Source: Conchocele bisecta | Taxonomy: Eukaryota; Mollusca; Bivalvia; Lucinida; Thyasiridae | Length of the DNA stretch: 64,000 bases | Reading direction: 5' to 3' | NCBI GenBank assembly: GCA_029237695.1 | Contig: CM055275.1 | Coordinates: 88,834,433-88,898,432 of the forward strand | Part shown: piece by piece, positions 1 through 12,923 of the stretch | Layout of the letters: every line of letters starts with the position of its first letter | Numbering within the stretch: position 1 is the first letter of the stretch | Notes under the pieces: model-generated | What the model was told of the DNA's origin: nothing | Seen by the model: only the letters and a program-made list of their open reading frames with translations | Database searches by the model: none | Program-made: the position numbers and the translations under genes

Positions 1-777
1 GGAAACTGTACGGCCATTTAGTCCAAGTGGACAGTCCTTGTGGAAGAATGTACTGTGCTCTTGGCTCTGACCTCGAAGAATTTCATTTATGAATTTAGAT
101 TTGGATTGTAATGGTCCACTCCCTAGTCGTATAAAGCTGACGGTTTTAATGGCATTCGCCGCTACTGATTCGCCTGTACTGGTAACGATTTCCCTGATCG
201 GCCACAAAGAAAATGTTAAGTTGTCTTCAACAAAGTCATTGTATATCATTGGTATAGCAAGCTGGCACATAAACATCTTTTGCGCAATTACCATTTTAAG
301 GAATGGATCACAGCACTGAAATATGGCGAGGAGTATATCAAGCGGATACGTGTTATACAAACTGTGTCCGTCATTGTCACTGTCATCAAATTCTTCTTCA
401 CTTTCTGTTTCACTGTCGTGCGACAACTCGGGACAAACATTACGAATACATTCTTCCAAAATCGTATCACGAAAATTAAAATTTATGGAAATGATGTTTC
501 GTAATATAAACCAAGGTATAGCTGACCTTGTCTTTGGTTTTTCGAACATGTCGTCACGGAATGAAAGGACAGTTTCAATGGACAGTCTAGCTGGGAAATA
601 CTCTGACAGACATAATTGTTCCAGTATGTTAGTAAGCTGTTCAGAGTGTGGACGCATTGAATGTATTTCTTGACCGACATATCCTTGTTTCTGTTTCATG
701 TCGTTGTAAAAACATTCCGGTAAGTTTTCGAAATAATCCCAGCAAATCGAATTATCTGACACATCGACTTTCTCCAT
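1..777 (-). CDS. VLIG-family GTPase (interferon-induced very large GTPase/URGCP-like), N-terminal part
   Basis: An open frame of 259 codons starts at an ATG at 777 and runs off the left edge. An in-frame TAG at 811-813 supports this Met as the first. Residues about 58-105 carry the family's N-terminal pattern (SEYFPARLSIETVL, then IPWFILRNIISINFNFRD). Residues 119-138 are an acidic Ser/Glu/Asp linker. Residues 145-178 match the start of the VLIG G domain (PLDILLAIFQCCDPFL, then a QKM..CQLAIP segment). SFIRLG at 214-219 precedes the atypical G1 region containing SKSKFINEIL. Full VLIGs usually exceed 1,500 residues in one giant exon, so only the first part is present. VLIGs are cytosolic/nuclear dynamin-superfamily GTPases; in vertebrates they are interferon-inducible, and in bivalves they are a large family thought to act in immunity. 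No frameshift is visible in the part seen. The family call is strong; the paralogue is unknown. Confidence 0.9.
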   Translation of the reverse strand, partial: MEKVDVSDNSICWDYFENLPECFYNDMKQKQGYVGQEIHSMRPHSEQLTNILEQLCLSEYFPARLSIETVLSFRDDMFEKPKTRSAIPWFILRNIISINFNFRDTILEECIRNVCPELSHDSETESEEEFDDSDNDGHSLYNTYPLDILLAIFQCCDPFLKMVIAQKMFMCQLAIPMIYNDFVEDNLTFSLWPIREIVTSTGESVAANAIKTVSFIRLGSGPLQSKSKFINEILRGQSQEHSTFFHKDCPLGLNGRTVS

Positions 778-1484
778 TTTTGAGATTGTATTATACGAAC
801 GAATAATTATCTAACGATATTCATATAACACGCTGTATGTTTTCCAGTTTCACAAAATCATCTTTAAAGAGACCCGAGTCATTAATAGCATCATAACAAT
901 TTATGAATAGTAATCTTTCACGTCAATGCAATGTGCACATGCATCTAACAGGTGTTGCCATTGTCACATGTATGAAAGAGTATAGCAGCAAGTAATGAAA
1001 CTAGTATCTGTAATATGTATGTGCTGGTATACTCGTTGTAAGTGTTCGTCTTGATCTGCTACGTGTTATGTTTACCACATTATAATTTGCCCTGCATTGT
1101 ATATCTAAGCAAAACCACTAGTCAATATACGTTTATATGTTTATGTTTATTTTGTAAATGGCCCGTTCATGTCAACAGTAAATATGTGGGTTCTCTAAGA
1201 ATTTGCCTATCTATGTATTACAACTTAAATTTACTAACATTCCAATTTGTCATGCTATGGCGACGGATGGAAACACATATTGTTAAGTCTGTATATAATA
1301 TGCCAATAAAGTTCGTAACTTCACAGGACACCTGCCGATTCAATCACGTTACTTGTGCGACTTATTATGTTGATTTCATTCTATTTGTTGCAGCGGATGT
1401 AATCGGTATGCAAGTTTCGTGAAACGTGCAGCAAGATGCCGAATGTGTTCAGCTGTCCTGAAAAGAACAACACCATGTATAATA
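778..1484. other. 5' flank of the VLIG gene, no gene seen
   Basis: AT-rich sequence upstream of the VLIG start. A TTAG (minus strand, about 811-814) could act as a splice acceptor for a non-coding 5' exon, but no clear donor or TATA box was found. The open frame at 1042-1422 has no domain-like composition and is not believed. Confidence 0.4.
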
Positions 1485-2025
1485 ATGTCTGTTTCACGAA
1501 ACCTGCCAAATTTGTATGGCCATATAAACAATGCAAAAACAATATTTTATTTGATAATATTAAATTTGATAAAAATTTATGAATGAGCCTTCTTTTCATT
1601 TTCTTGAAATTTTGTCAAATATTGTTAGAAAAATTGATTTGTCTATGGGAATTTAACATGGGGGAAAATGAGGTAGAGGAGTTATGGGAGGTGTAAAAAA
1701 GAAAAGAAAATTGACTCTGAAACCTAGCTAGATAGCTTAGAAATGGTATAATTAAGAAAACAAAAGCTAAATTTTGAAAATCGGTCCAGTATTTCTGAAA
1801 TTCGAAAAGTTCCCAATGTTAAATCCCCATAGACATCTTCACTCTGTGAATATGTCTATTTTGATTTTTCGCAATAAAATGAATATTGGACCAAATTTCA
1901 AGAAAATTAAAAGTAGGCTCATTCTTAAATTTTGCTCTAATTTAATATTATCGAAAAAATAATGTTTTTGCATTGTTTATATAGCCGTAAAATGTGGGCA
2001 GCTTTCGTGAAACAGACAGTAAATA
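1485..2025. repeat. Foldback (MITE-like) element, about 540 bp
   Basis: The left arm (1,487-1,664) reads as an imperfect reverse complement of the right arm (1,812-2,022). Both ends carry CTGTTTCACGAAA-type termini and share TATAAACAATGCAAAAACA inside. The inner pair is GGGAATTTAACATGGG against CCCAATGTTAAATCCCC. A related piece lies at 37,660-37,790, so it is a dispersed family. No transposase is encoded. Confidence 0.75.
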
Positions 2026-2289
2026 CAGCGTATATGAGAAAGGTCGGGTGATTGTGTACATTAGAAGATGGCGATTTTATGAAAGATAATTACAAAAATA
2101 ATGTCGAAAGTTGAAGAAATTTGAATACCAAATGCGAAATTCTATTTCGTCAACTTTCGATGTTATCTGCTTAAACATAAACCTGAAAAATAGTTAATTA
2201 CGCAAATAGCATGGCTTGTCACATATGTGGATACATTGGCCAATAATTACATAGTTATAAGGGCCCCGCCTTGAATCGGCGGTGCCGTA

Positions 2290-2350
2290 TAGGTTTCGCC
2301 CTGTCTGTCTGTCTGTCTCTCTGTCTATCCGTCTGTCTGTCTGTCCGTCC
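2290..2350. repeat. CTGT/CCGT microsatellite
   Basis: A run of CTGT units grading into CCGT, with interruptions. The same motif ends the units of the tandem block that follows (for example near 2,710 and 3,125), so it belongs to that repeat. Confidence 0.85.
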
Positions 2351-2575
2351 GTTTATTTCTTGAAAGTGAAAGTGAATGGGTTTAACATCCCACCAAGCTA
2401 GGGTCATATAGAGACGGGACCAAAGTTTAAAGTCTCATCCGACAGACCAGTGGGATGGAAATACTGTGAAAGTATTTTTGATGCCTAAGGCTAGGTTTGT
2501 ACCCACAGCCTCCGGATTAGAAGTCAGGTGTTCCAACCCCTAGGCCACAACCCATCCAGTTTATTTTTTGAAAGT
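2351..2575 (-). mobile_element. tRNA-Arg-like SINE with 17-bp target duplication
   Basis: The insertion occupies 2,368-2,558 and is flanked by GTTTATTTCTTGAAAGT (2,351-2,367) and the same 17 bp with one mismatch (2,559-2,575). Read on the minus strand, the head contains GTGGCCTAGGGGTTGG (A-box-like), then ACTTCTAATCC, which resembles the anticodon arm of tRNA-Arg(UCU), then GGCTGTGGGTACAAACC (decayed B box). The body follows, with GGATGAGACTTTAAAC, and the tail is a short CTTTCA repeat. This is the standard layout of a tRNA-derived SINE. It interrupts the first unit of the neighbouring tandem block. Confidence 0.8.
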
Positions 2576-3170
2576 TTTTGTAAGAGTTTCTAAAATCACC
2601 TATAATTTCCGTTTGCCTTCAGCTAATATCTTCATATTGCACACATGCATTACTTAGTAACTATGTATCATTCCACATTAATGCAATTATCCTCGCTACT
2701 GATCGTACGTACGTCCGCCTGTCTGTTTATTTATTTGAAATCACCTATAATTTCTCTTTGCCTTCAGCTAATATCTTCCCATTGCACACATGCATTACGA
2801 TACATCATTCCACATTTATATAATTACCCTCACTAATGCATTACTTAGTAACGATACATCATCCCACATGAATACAATTACCCTCGCTACGGATCGTACG
2901 TCCGTCCTTCTGTTTATTTGTTTAAAAGTTTTTGAAAGAGTCCCTCAAATTTAAAGTTTTTGTAAAAGTTCCTCAAATTTAAAGTTTTGTAAGAGTTTCT
3001 AAAATCACCTGTAATTTCTGTTTGCTTTCAGCTAATATCTTCATATTGCACACATGCATTACTTAGTAACGATACATACTTTCACATTAATACAACTACC
3101 CTCGCTACTGATCGTACGTACGTCCGTCTACCTGTTTATTTTTGTTAAAGTTTTTGTAAGAGTTTCTCAA
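2576..3170. repeat. Tandem block, unit about 150-250 bp
   Basis: Repeats of a segment with TCACCTATAATTTC, CAGCTAATATCTTC, TTGCACACATGCATTAC and GATCGTACGTACGTCCG. Copies begin near 2,590, 2,740 and 3,000, with extra partial units near 2,830-2,990. No gene is present. Confidence 0.75.
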
Positions 3171-4379
3171 ATAGGGGCCCTAAGTGCGTCGACGGACCAC
3201 ATTTTCTAGTTTCCTGGTTATAATTTGTGTTAGTAAAACTTTTTAAACCGCCATAGCTTGGGTCAAGATACTTGGCATGTGGCTTATTTAAGGTATGTAC
3301 ATGCGAAACATGAATTTCTATTTTTGATTCGACACGAGGCCTATAATTGCCACTACAGTGTAACACACGACCACAAGTTGCACCGATTTTTTACTAAGTT
3401 TTAAATCAACGTACACATGTGGGTGTGCGATCCCTAGTTTCATAGTGTGTTACGACAACACCGTTACGGCGATAAACCAAAAAATGAGTCAGAGCCTCAA
3501 AGACCGGGTTTTCGTAGACTTAAATATGCTGTATTAGTATTTGAAATAAATAGAGTCATTTCCGTTACATTTTGTCATTACCTTTACATAAATCATTTCC
3601 GTTACGCCCATATTTTTGGAGGCTTTGCTATTAATTAAGTGTAGCTTTATAACGAGGTTTGGTACATGTGGTAAAACACGGCATTCTGTTACATACCAAG
3701 CTATTTTGTTTAACTTTATACTGATTCATATATTAAATACATGTTGTTGGGTTTCCATAAATAAGAAATTCCACGACTTGCTGCTAAATTGCTCTGTTTC
3801 AAACTAATACAATTAGCTTACCATATTCTTGGCATTTTTCTTAATTAATGCCCCTTTAGTTTTATGTAAAATGCCGTCGAAAAGAACAAAAATGTAAATG
3901 TAAAGCTATGTTTACGTCATATAAATGTATGTAACGGAAATGACATTTACCCCTGGTCTCCTGAAGTGGAAATAAAATATTTAAAATGACGAGAACAATT
4001 GTCTATACATATAACACTTGGACTGTCACCCAATGGAACAAACACAGTTTAATGGATTATTGGTTCTACATCGAAACTAGAAAAACGGCACCAAGATGTA
4101 CATACATATGGAATCATTGATAAACACTTAATATTGAACATGACTAAGTAATCGATGCCGAAAAAGGGAGGTGAACGTCTAATGAATATCATATGTCGTA
4201 TGGCCGTGTCTGGTGTACACAACTTGCAGATGTTTGTGTCCAAGTTTGTTTGTTTGTTGTAACTGTTACACACAACAATTAACACTGCAAATGACTACGT
4301 CATCGAAGCTGGAAAAATATTTTGTAAAAGCAGATTTATTATTAATATGTTAAAGCCCATACAATAGTTGTTTAACAAT
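3171..4379. other. No gene seen
   Basis: Unassigned AT-rich sequence. A weak inverted pair (GTCATTTCCGTTACAT near 3,556, its complement near 3,930) hints at an old foldback element. Open frames here are short and lack recognisable motifs. Confidence 0.4.
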
Positions 4380-7300
4380 GGCAGGTCGGGTAGCACAAAC
4401 GAACACTGGGTGAGTGGCAGGTCAGGTGGGTTTTATAGCACAAGCAAACATTAGGTGGGTGACAGGTCGGGTGGGGTTGATGGCACAACAACACTGGGTG
4501 GGTGGCAGGTCTGGTAGCGGTTGACATCACAAACAAGCACCACGTGGGTGGCCGGTCAGGTGGGGTTTGATAGCACAAACAAACACTGGGTGGGTGGCAG
4601 GTCGGGTGGGGTTTGATAGCACAAACAAACACTGGCTGGGTGGTAGGTCGGCTGGGTTTGATAGCACAAACAAACGCTGGGTGGGTGTTGATAGCACAAA
4701 CAAACACTGCGTGGGTGGCAGGTCGGTTGGGGTTTAATAGCACAAACAAACATCAGGTGGGTGGCAGGTCGGTGGGGGTTGATATCATAAACAGACACTG
4801 GGTGAGTGGCAGGTCGGGTGGGGGTTGATATCACAAACAGACACTGCGAGGGATAGCACAAACAGCCACTGGGTGGGTGGTAGGTCTGGTGGGTTGATAG
4901 CACAAACAAACGCTGCGTGGGTGGCAGATCGGGAGGGTTTGATAGCACAAACAAACACTGGGTGAGTGGCAGGTCGGGTGGGTTTGATAGCACAAACAAA
5001 CACGCGAGGGTGGCTGGTCGGGTGGGGTTGATAACACAAACAAACACCGGGTGAGTGGCTGGTCGGGTGGAGTTTGATGGCATAAACAAACACTGCGTGA
5101 GTGGCAGGTCGTGTGGGGTTGATAACACAAACGAACACAGGGTGAGTGGCAGGTCGGGTGGGTTTTATAGCACAAACAAACACTGGGTGGGAGGCAGGTC
5201 GGTGGGGTTTGATAACACAAACAAACATTGGGTGAGTGGCAGGTCGGATGGGTTTGATAACATAAACAAACACTAGGTGGGTGGCAGGTTGGGTGGGTTT
5301 TATAGCACAAACAAACACTAGGTGGGTGGCAGGTCTGTGGAGTTTGATAGCACAAACAAACACTGGGTGGATGACAGGTCGGGTTGCCGTTGACATCACA
5401 GACACACACTAGGTGGGTGGCAGGTGGTGGGGGGTTGGGATAGACAAACAACAAACCAAACCTAGGAAGGGAGTGACAAACACTTGGTAGGTGGGGGTTG
5501 ATAGCACAAAACAAAAATAGGTTGGTTGGGTTGCAGGTTGGGATGGGTTTGATTAGCACAAACAAACGGTGGGTGGAGGTTCGGTTGGGGTTATTTGATA
5601 GCACAAAACAAACACTGGTGGGGGGTGGGCAGTCGTGGGTTTTTTGATAAGTCACAAACACAAACACTGGGTGGGTTGCAGGTTCGGGTGGGTGGATTTT
5701 GACAAAACAAACCAAACAAACACGGGTGAGTGGCAAACAAATCGGGTTGACATTTGAAGGCACAAACAAACACTGGGTGAGTGGCACGTCGGGTGACATG
5801 ATAGCACAAACAAACACTACTTGGGTAGCAGGTCGGGTGGGTTTGATGGCACAAACAAACACTGGGTGAGTGGCACGTCGGGTGACATGATAGCACAAAC
5901 AAACACTACTTGGGTAGCAGGTCGGGTGGGGTTTGATGGCACAAACAAACATGGGTATGGCATCGGGTGTGATGCACACACGGACTGGTGAGTGGCAGGT
6001 CGGGTGGGTTTTCACAGCAAAAACAAACACTTCGTGGGTGGCAGGTCGGGTGGGGTGATAACAAACAAATATTGGGTGAGTGGCAGGTCGGGTGGGGTTG
6101 ATGCCACAAACAAAACTGGGTGGGTGGCAGGTCGGGTGGGGGTTGATAACACAAACACACACATGGTGGAAAGGGTGAAAGGTCTGGCAGGTCGGGTGGT
6201 TGATATCACAAACAAAAAACACTGGATGGATGGCAGGTCGGGTGGGGGTTGATATCACAAACAAACAATGGGTGGGTGACAGGTCTGGTGAGGGATGATA
6301 TCACAAACAAACAATGCATGGGTAACAGGTCGGGTGGGGGTTGATATCACAAACAGAAACTACGTGGGTGGTAGGTCGGTTGGGGTTGATAGCACAAACA
6401 AACACTTGGTTGGTGACAGGTCGGGTGGGGGTTGATATCACAAACAAACACTGGGTGGGTGGCCGGTCGGGTGGGGGTTGATAGCACAAACAAACACTAG
6501 GTGGGTGGTAGGTCGGTATGGATTGATATCACAAAGAAAAGCTGGGTGGGTGGCAGGTCGGGTGGGGTTGATATCACTAACAGACACTGCGTGGGTGGCA
6601 GGTCGGTTAGGGGTTGATATCACAAACAAACAGACACTGGGTGAGTGACAGGTCGGGTGGGGGTCGACAGCACAAACGCTGGGTGAGTGACAGGTCGGGT
6701 GGGGGTTGATAGCATAAACTGACACTGCGTGTGTGGCAGGTCCGGTGGGGTTGAGATCACAAACAAACACTAGGTGATTGGCAGGTCGGTTGGGTGTTGA
6801 TAGCACAAACAGGCACTGCGTGGGTGGAAGGTCGGCTGGGGGTTGATATCACAAACAAACACTGGATGGGTGGCAGGTCGGGTGGGGGTTGATATCACAA
6901 ACAGAAACTGCGTGGGATAGCACAAACAACAACTGGGTGGGTGGTTGTTCGGGTGGGGGTTGATAGCACAAACAAACCTTGCGTGGGTGGCAGGTCGGGT
7001 GGGTTTGATAGCACAAACAAACACTGGGTGAGTGGCTGGTCGGGTGGGGTTTGATAGCAGAAACAAACACTGCGTGAATGGCAGGTCGGGTGGGGTTGAT
7101 AACACAAACGAACACTGGGTGAGTGGCAAGTCGGGTGGGTTTTATAGCACAAACACACACTGGGTGGGTGGCAGGTCGGGTAGGGTTTGATAACACAAAC
7201 AAAAACCAGGTGGGTGGCATGTTGGGTGGGTTTGATAGCACAAACAAACATTAGGTGGGTGGCAGGTCGGTGGAGTTTGATAGCACAAACAAACAATGGG

Positions 7301-10300
7301 TGGGTGACAGGTCGTGTTGCCGTTGACATCACAGACAAACACTAGGTGGGTTGCAGGTCGGTGGCGTTTGATAGCACAAACAAACACTAGGTGAGTGACA
7401 GGTCGCGTAGGGGTTGATAGCACAAACGAACACTAGGTGGTTGGCAGGTCAGTGGGGGTTGATAGCACAAACAAACAGTATTTGGGTCGCAGGTTGGGTG
7501 GGTTTGATAGCATAAACAAACACTAGGTGGGTGGTAGGTCGGTGAGCTTTGATAGCACACACACGCACTGGGTGGGTGGCAGGTCGGTGGGTTTGATAAC
7601 ACAAACAAGCACTGGGTGAGTGGCACGTATGGTGGGTTTGATAGCACAAACAAACGCTACGTGGGTGGATGGGTTTGATAGCACAAACAAACACTGGGTG
7701 AGTGGCAGGTCGGGTGGGTTTTGATAGCACAAAGAAACACTGCGTGGGTGGCAGGTCAGGTGGGGTTGATAACACAAACAAACACTGGGTGAGTGGCAGG
7801 TCGGGTAGGGGTGATACCACAAACAAACACTGGGTGAGTGGCAGGTCGGGTGGGTTTGATAGCACAGACAAAACTGGGTGGGTGGCAGGTCGAGTGGGGG
7901 TTGATAACAGAAACACACACTTGGTGGGTGACAGGTCTGGTGGTGGTTGATATCACACACAAACACTGGATGGATGGCAGGTCGGGTGGGGGCTGATATC
8001 ACAAACAAACACTGGGTGGGTGACAGGTCTGATGGGGTTGATATCACAAACAAAGAATGGATGGGTGACAGGTCGGGTGGGGGTTGATATCACAAACAGA
8101 CAATACGTGGGTGGTAGGTCGGATGGGGTTGATAGCACAAACAAACACTTGGTGGGTGACAGGTCAGGTAGGGGTTGATATCATAAACAGACAATACGTG
8201 GGTGGTAGGTCGGTTGGGGTTGATAGCACAAGCAAACACTTGGTGGGTGACAGGTCAGGTAGGGGTTGATATCATAAACAGACACTGGGTGGGTGGCCGG
8301 TCGGGTGGGGCTGATAGCACAAGCAAACACTAGGTGGGTGGCAGGTCGGTAGGGATTGATATGACAAAGAAACACTGGATGGGTGGCAGGTCGGTGGGGG
8401 TTGATATCACTAACAGACACTGCGTGGGTGGCAGGTCGGTTAGGGGTTGATATCACAAACAAACAGACACTGGGTGAGTGACAGGTCGGGTGGGGGTCGA
8501 CAACACAAACGCTGGGTGAGTGACAGGTCGGGTGGGGGTTGATAGCACAAACTGACACTGCGTGTGTGGCAGGTCCGGTGGGGTTGAGATCACAAACAAA
8601 CACTAGGTGATTGGCAGGTCGGTTGGGGGTTGATAGCACAAACAGGCACTGCGTGGGTGGAAGGTCGGCTGTGGGTTGATATCACAAACAATCACTGGGT
8701 GAGTGGCAGGTCGGGTGGGCTTGATATTACAAAAAAAAACAGTATGTGAGTGGCAGGTCGGGTGGTGGTTGATAGCACAGACATTGCATGATATCATAAA
8801 CAGACACTGGGTGGGTGGCAGGTCGGGTGGGGGTTGATATCACAAACAGACACTGCCTGGGTGGCAGGTCGGGTGTGGGTTGATAGCACAAACAAATATT
8901 GGATGCGTGGCAGGTCGGGTGGGGGTTGATAGCACAAACAAAGACGGGGTGGTTGGCAGGTGGGGTAGTTGATAGCACAAACAAACACTGGGTGGGTGGT
9001 AGGTCGGGTGAGGGTTGATAGCACAAACAAACATTGGGTGGGTGGTAGGGTGGGTCGGGGTTGATATCGCAAACAAACACTGGGCGGGTGGCAGGTTTGG
9101 TGGGGGTTGATAGCACAAACAAACACTAGGTGGGTGGTAGGTTGGGAGGGGGTTGATAGCGCAAACAGACACTGGGTTGGGTCGGGGTTGATAGGACAAA
9201 CAAACACTTGGTGGGTGGCATGTCGGGTTGGGGTTGATAGCAAAAACAAACACTGCGTGGGTGGCAGGTCTGGTGGGGGTTGATAGCACACACAAACACT
9301 AGTTGAGTCGCAGGTCGGTTGGGGGCTCATAGCACAAAGAAACTGTAGGTGAGTGGCAGGTCGGGTGCGGGTTGATAGCACAAACAAACACTAGGTACGT
9401 GGCAGGTCGGGTTGGGCTGATAGCACAAACAAACACTAGGTGGATGGCAGGTCGGGTATTGTTGATAGCACAAACAGAAACTTGGTGGGTGGCAGGTCCG
9501 TTGGGGTTGATAGCACATGCAAACACAATCTGGGTGAGTGGCAGAGCGGGTGGTGTTTGATAGCACAAACAAATATTAGGTGGGTGTCAGGTCGGGTTAG
9601 GTTGATAGCACAAACAAACACTAAGTGGGTGGCATGTCGGGTGGGGTTGATAGCACAAACAAACACTATGTGTGTGTCAGGTCGTGTGGACGTTAGCACA
9701 AGCACACGCTAGGTGACTGGCATGTTGGGTGGCGGTTGATAGCACAAACAACCACTAGGTGGGTGGCTGGTCTGGTGGGTTTGATAGCACAAGCAAAAAC
9801 TAGTTGGTGGTAGGTCCGGTGGGTGTTTATAAGCATAAACAAACCCTGGGTGGGGGTTGGGCGGTGTGAATTGATAGCACAAACAAACACTGGGTGATTG
9901 GCAGGTCGGGTGCGAGTTGATAGCACAAATAAACACTATCTGGTTGGCAGGTCGGTGCGGTTGATAGCACAGACAAACACTGGGTGTGTGGCAAGTCTGG
10001 TGGGGGCTGATAGAACAAACAAACAATAGGTGATTGGCAGGTCTGGTGCGGGTTGATAGCACAAATAAACACTATGTGGTTGGCAGGTCGGTGGCGTTGA
10101 TAGCACAGATACACACAGGATGGGTTGCATGTCTGGTGCGGGTTGATAGCACAAATGAAAACACTGGGTGGGTGGCAGGTCGGTTGGGGTTGATAGAACA
10201 AACAAACCCTAGGTGGGCGGCAGGTTGGGTGGGAGTTGATAGCACAAACAAACACTGGGTGGGCGGCAGGTTGGTTGGGATTGATATCACAAATATACAA

Positions 10301-12103
10301 TGGGTGGGTGGCAGGTCGGTGGGGTTGATATTACAAACAAACATTGGGTGATGGCAAGTCTGGATCGGGTTGATAGCATAAACAAACACTGGGTGTGTGG
10401 CATGTCGGGTGGGGGTTGATTGCACAAACAAATATTAAGTGGGTGGCAGGTCGGCTGGGGGTTGATAGCACAAACAAATACTGGGTTTGTTGCAGGTCTG
10501 GTGGGGGTTGATAGCGTAGACAAACACTGGGTTGGTGGAAGTTCTAGTGGGGACAGATAGCGCAGACAAACACTAGGCGGGTGGTAGGTCGTTTGGCGTT
10601 GATAGCACACACAGACACTGGGTACGTGGCAGGTCGAGTGGGGTTGATAACACAAACAAATACTAGGTAGATGGCAGGTCGGGTATTGTTGATAGCACAA
10701 AGAGAAACTGTGTGGGTGGTAGGTCGGTGAGGTTGATAGCACATGCAAACACAATGTGGGTGGGTGGCAGGACGGGTGGTGTTTGATAACACAAACAAAC
10801 ACTCGGTGGGTGTCAGGTCGGGTGGGGTTGATAGCACAAACACACAGTAGGTGTGTCAGGTAGTGTGGCGGTTAATAGAACAAACAAACACTAGGTGGGT
10901 TGCATGTCGGGTGGGTTTGATAGCAAAAACAAACACTAGGTGGGTGGTAGGTCTGGTGGCGGTTGATAGTACAAACAAACACTAGGTTGGTTGCAGATCG
11001 GATGGATTTGATAGCACAAACAAACACTAGGTGGGTGGTAGGTCGGGCGGGGGTTTATTAGCATAAACAAACCATGAGTGGGGGTTGGTCGGTGTGAATT
11101 GATAAACAAACACTGGGTGGCATCTCGGTGGAGTTGATAGCACAAACACTAGGTGGGTGACAGGTTGGATTGGGGTAGATAGCACAAACAAACACTAGGT
11201 GATTGGCAGGTCGGGTGCGAGTTGATAGTACAAATAAACACTGTGCGGTTGGCAGGTCGGTGTGGTTGATAGCACAAACAAACACTGGGTGGGTGGCAGG
11301 TCTGGTGGGGGTTGATAGCACACACAAACAATAGGTGATCGGCAGGTCTGGTGCGGGTTGATAGCACAAACAAACACTGGGTGGGTGGCAAGACGGATGG
11401 GGTTTGATAGCACAAACAAACACTAGATGGGTGGCACCTTGGGTTGGGGTTCATAGCAGGTGTGGGTATGTGTGGGTATGCCGATGGGGATTGATAGCAC
11501 AAACAAATACTAAGTGGGTGGCAGGTCGGCTGGGGATTGATAGCACACACACAGACTGGGTTTGTGGCAGGTCTGGTGATGGTTGATAACGCAGACAAAC
11601 ACTAGGTGGATGGCAGGTCGGGTATTGTTGATAGCACAAACAGAAACTGGGTGGGTGGTAGGTCGGGTGGGAGTTGATATCACATGCAAACACAATGTGG
11701 ATGGGTGGCAGGACGGGTGGTGGTTCATAGCACAAACCAACACTAGGTGGGGGTCAGGCCGGGTGGGGTTGATAGCACAAACAACCACTAGGTGTGTGTC
11801 AGGTCGTGTGGCGGTTGATAGCACAAACAAACACTAGGTGGGTGGCAGGTCGGGTGGGTTTGATAGCACAAGCAATCACTAGGTGGGTAGTAGGTCGGGT
11901 GGGGGTTTATAATCCCACTCAAACCCGGGGCGGGGGTTGGTTGAGGTGAATTGATAGCAAAAACAAACACTAAGTGGTTGGCAGGTCGGTGGGGTTGATA
12001 GCACAGACAAACACTGGGTGGGTGGCAGGTCTGGTCTGGGTGGATAGCGCAAACAAACACTAGGTGGGTGGCAGGTCGGGTGGGGGTTGATAGCACTAAC
12101 AAA

Positions 12104-12330
12104 CACTGGGTTGGTGTCAGGTCGTGTGGGGTTGATAGCACAAACAAACACTGGGTTGGTGTCATGTCGTGTGGGTTTGATAGCACAAGCAAACACTGGG
12201 TTGGTGTCAGGTCGTGTGCAGTTGATAGCACAAACAAACACTGGGTTGGTGTCAGGTCGTTTGGGGTTGATAGCACAAACAAACACTGGGTTGGTGTCAA
12301 GTCGTGTGGGGTTGATAGCACAAACACATA
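12104..12330. repeat. Homogenised 45-bp sub-array (copy 1)
   Basis: Five consecutive near-identical units with the private variant GGGTTGGTGTCAGGTCGTGT and an exact 45-bp period. The period is a multiple of three, so the minus strand reads a perfect 15-residue repeat (DLTPTQCLFVLSTPH). Low divergence suggests recent local amplification. Confidence 0.85.
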
Positions 12331-12923
12331 CTAAGTGGGTGGCAGGTCAGCTGGGTGTTGATAGCACAAACAAACACTGGCTTTGTGGCAGGTCTGGTGG
12401 AGGTTGATAGCGGAGACAAACACTGTTTGGGTGGCAGGTATGGTGGGGGTTGATAGCGCAGACAAACACTAGGTGGATGTCAGGTCGGGTATTATTGATA
12501 GCACAAACAGAAACTGGGTGTGTGGTAGGTCGGGTGGGAGTTAATAGCACATACAAACACAATGTGGGTGGGTGGCAGGACGGGTGGTGGTTCATAGCAC
12601 AAACCAACACTAGGTGGGGGTCAGGCCGGATGGGGTTGATAGCACAAACAAACACTAGGTGTGTGTCAGGTCGTGTGGCGGTTGATAGCACGAAAAAACA
12701 CTAGGTGGGTGGCAGGTCGGGTGGGTTCGATAGCGAAAGCAAACACTAGGTGGGTGGTAGGTCGGATGGGAGCTTATAATCCCAAACAAACCCTGGGTGG
12801 GGGTTGGTCGGAGTGAATTGATAGCACAAACAAACACTAGGTGGTTCGCAGGTCGGTGGGGTTGATAGCACAGACAAACATTGGGTGGGTGGCAGGTCTG
12901 GTGGGGTTGATATCACTAACAAA

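Noticed and set aside
4831..6264. A 477-codon minus-strand open frame and many similar ones between 4.4 and 13.6 kb
   Set aside because: All are stop-poor readings of the 45-47-bp minisatellite. They cycle among three peptide phrases as unit length drifts, have no unique domain, and overlap in all frames.
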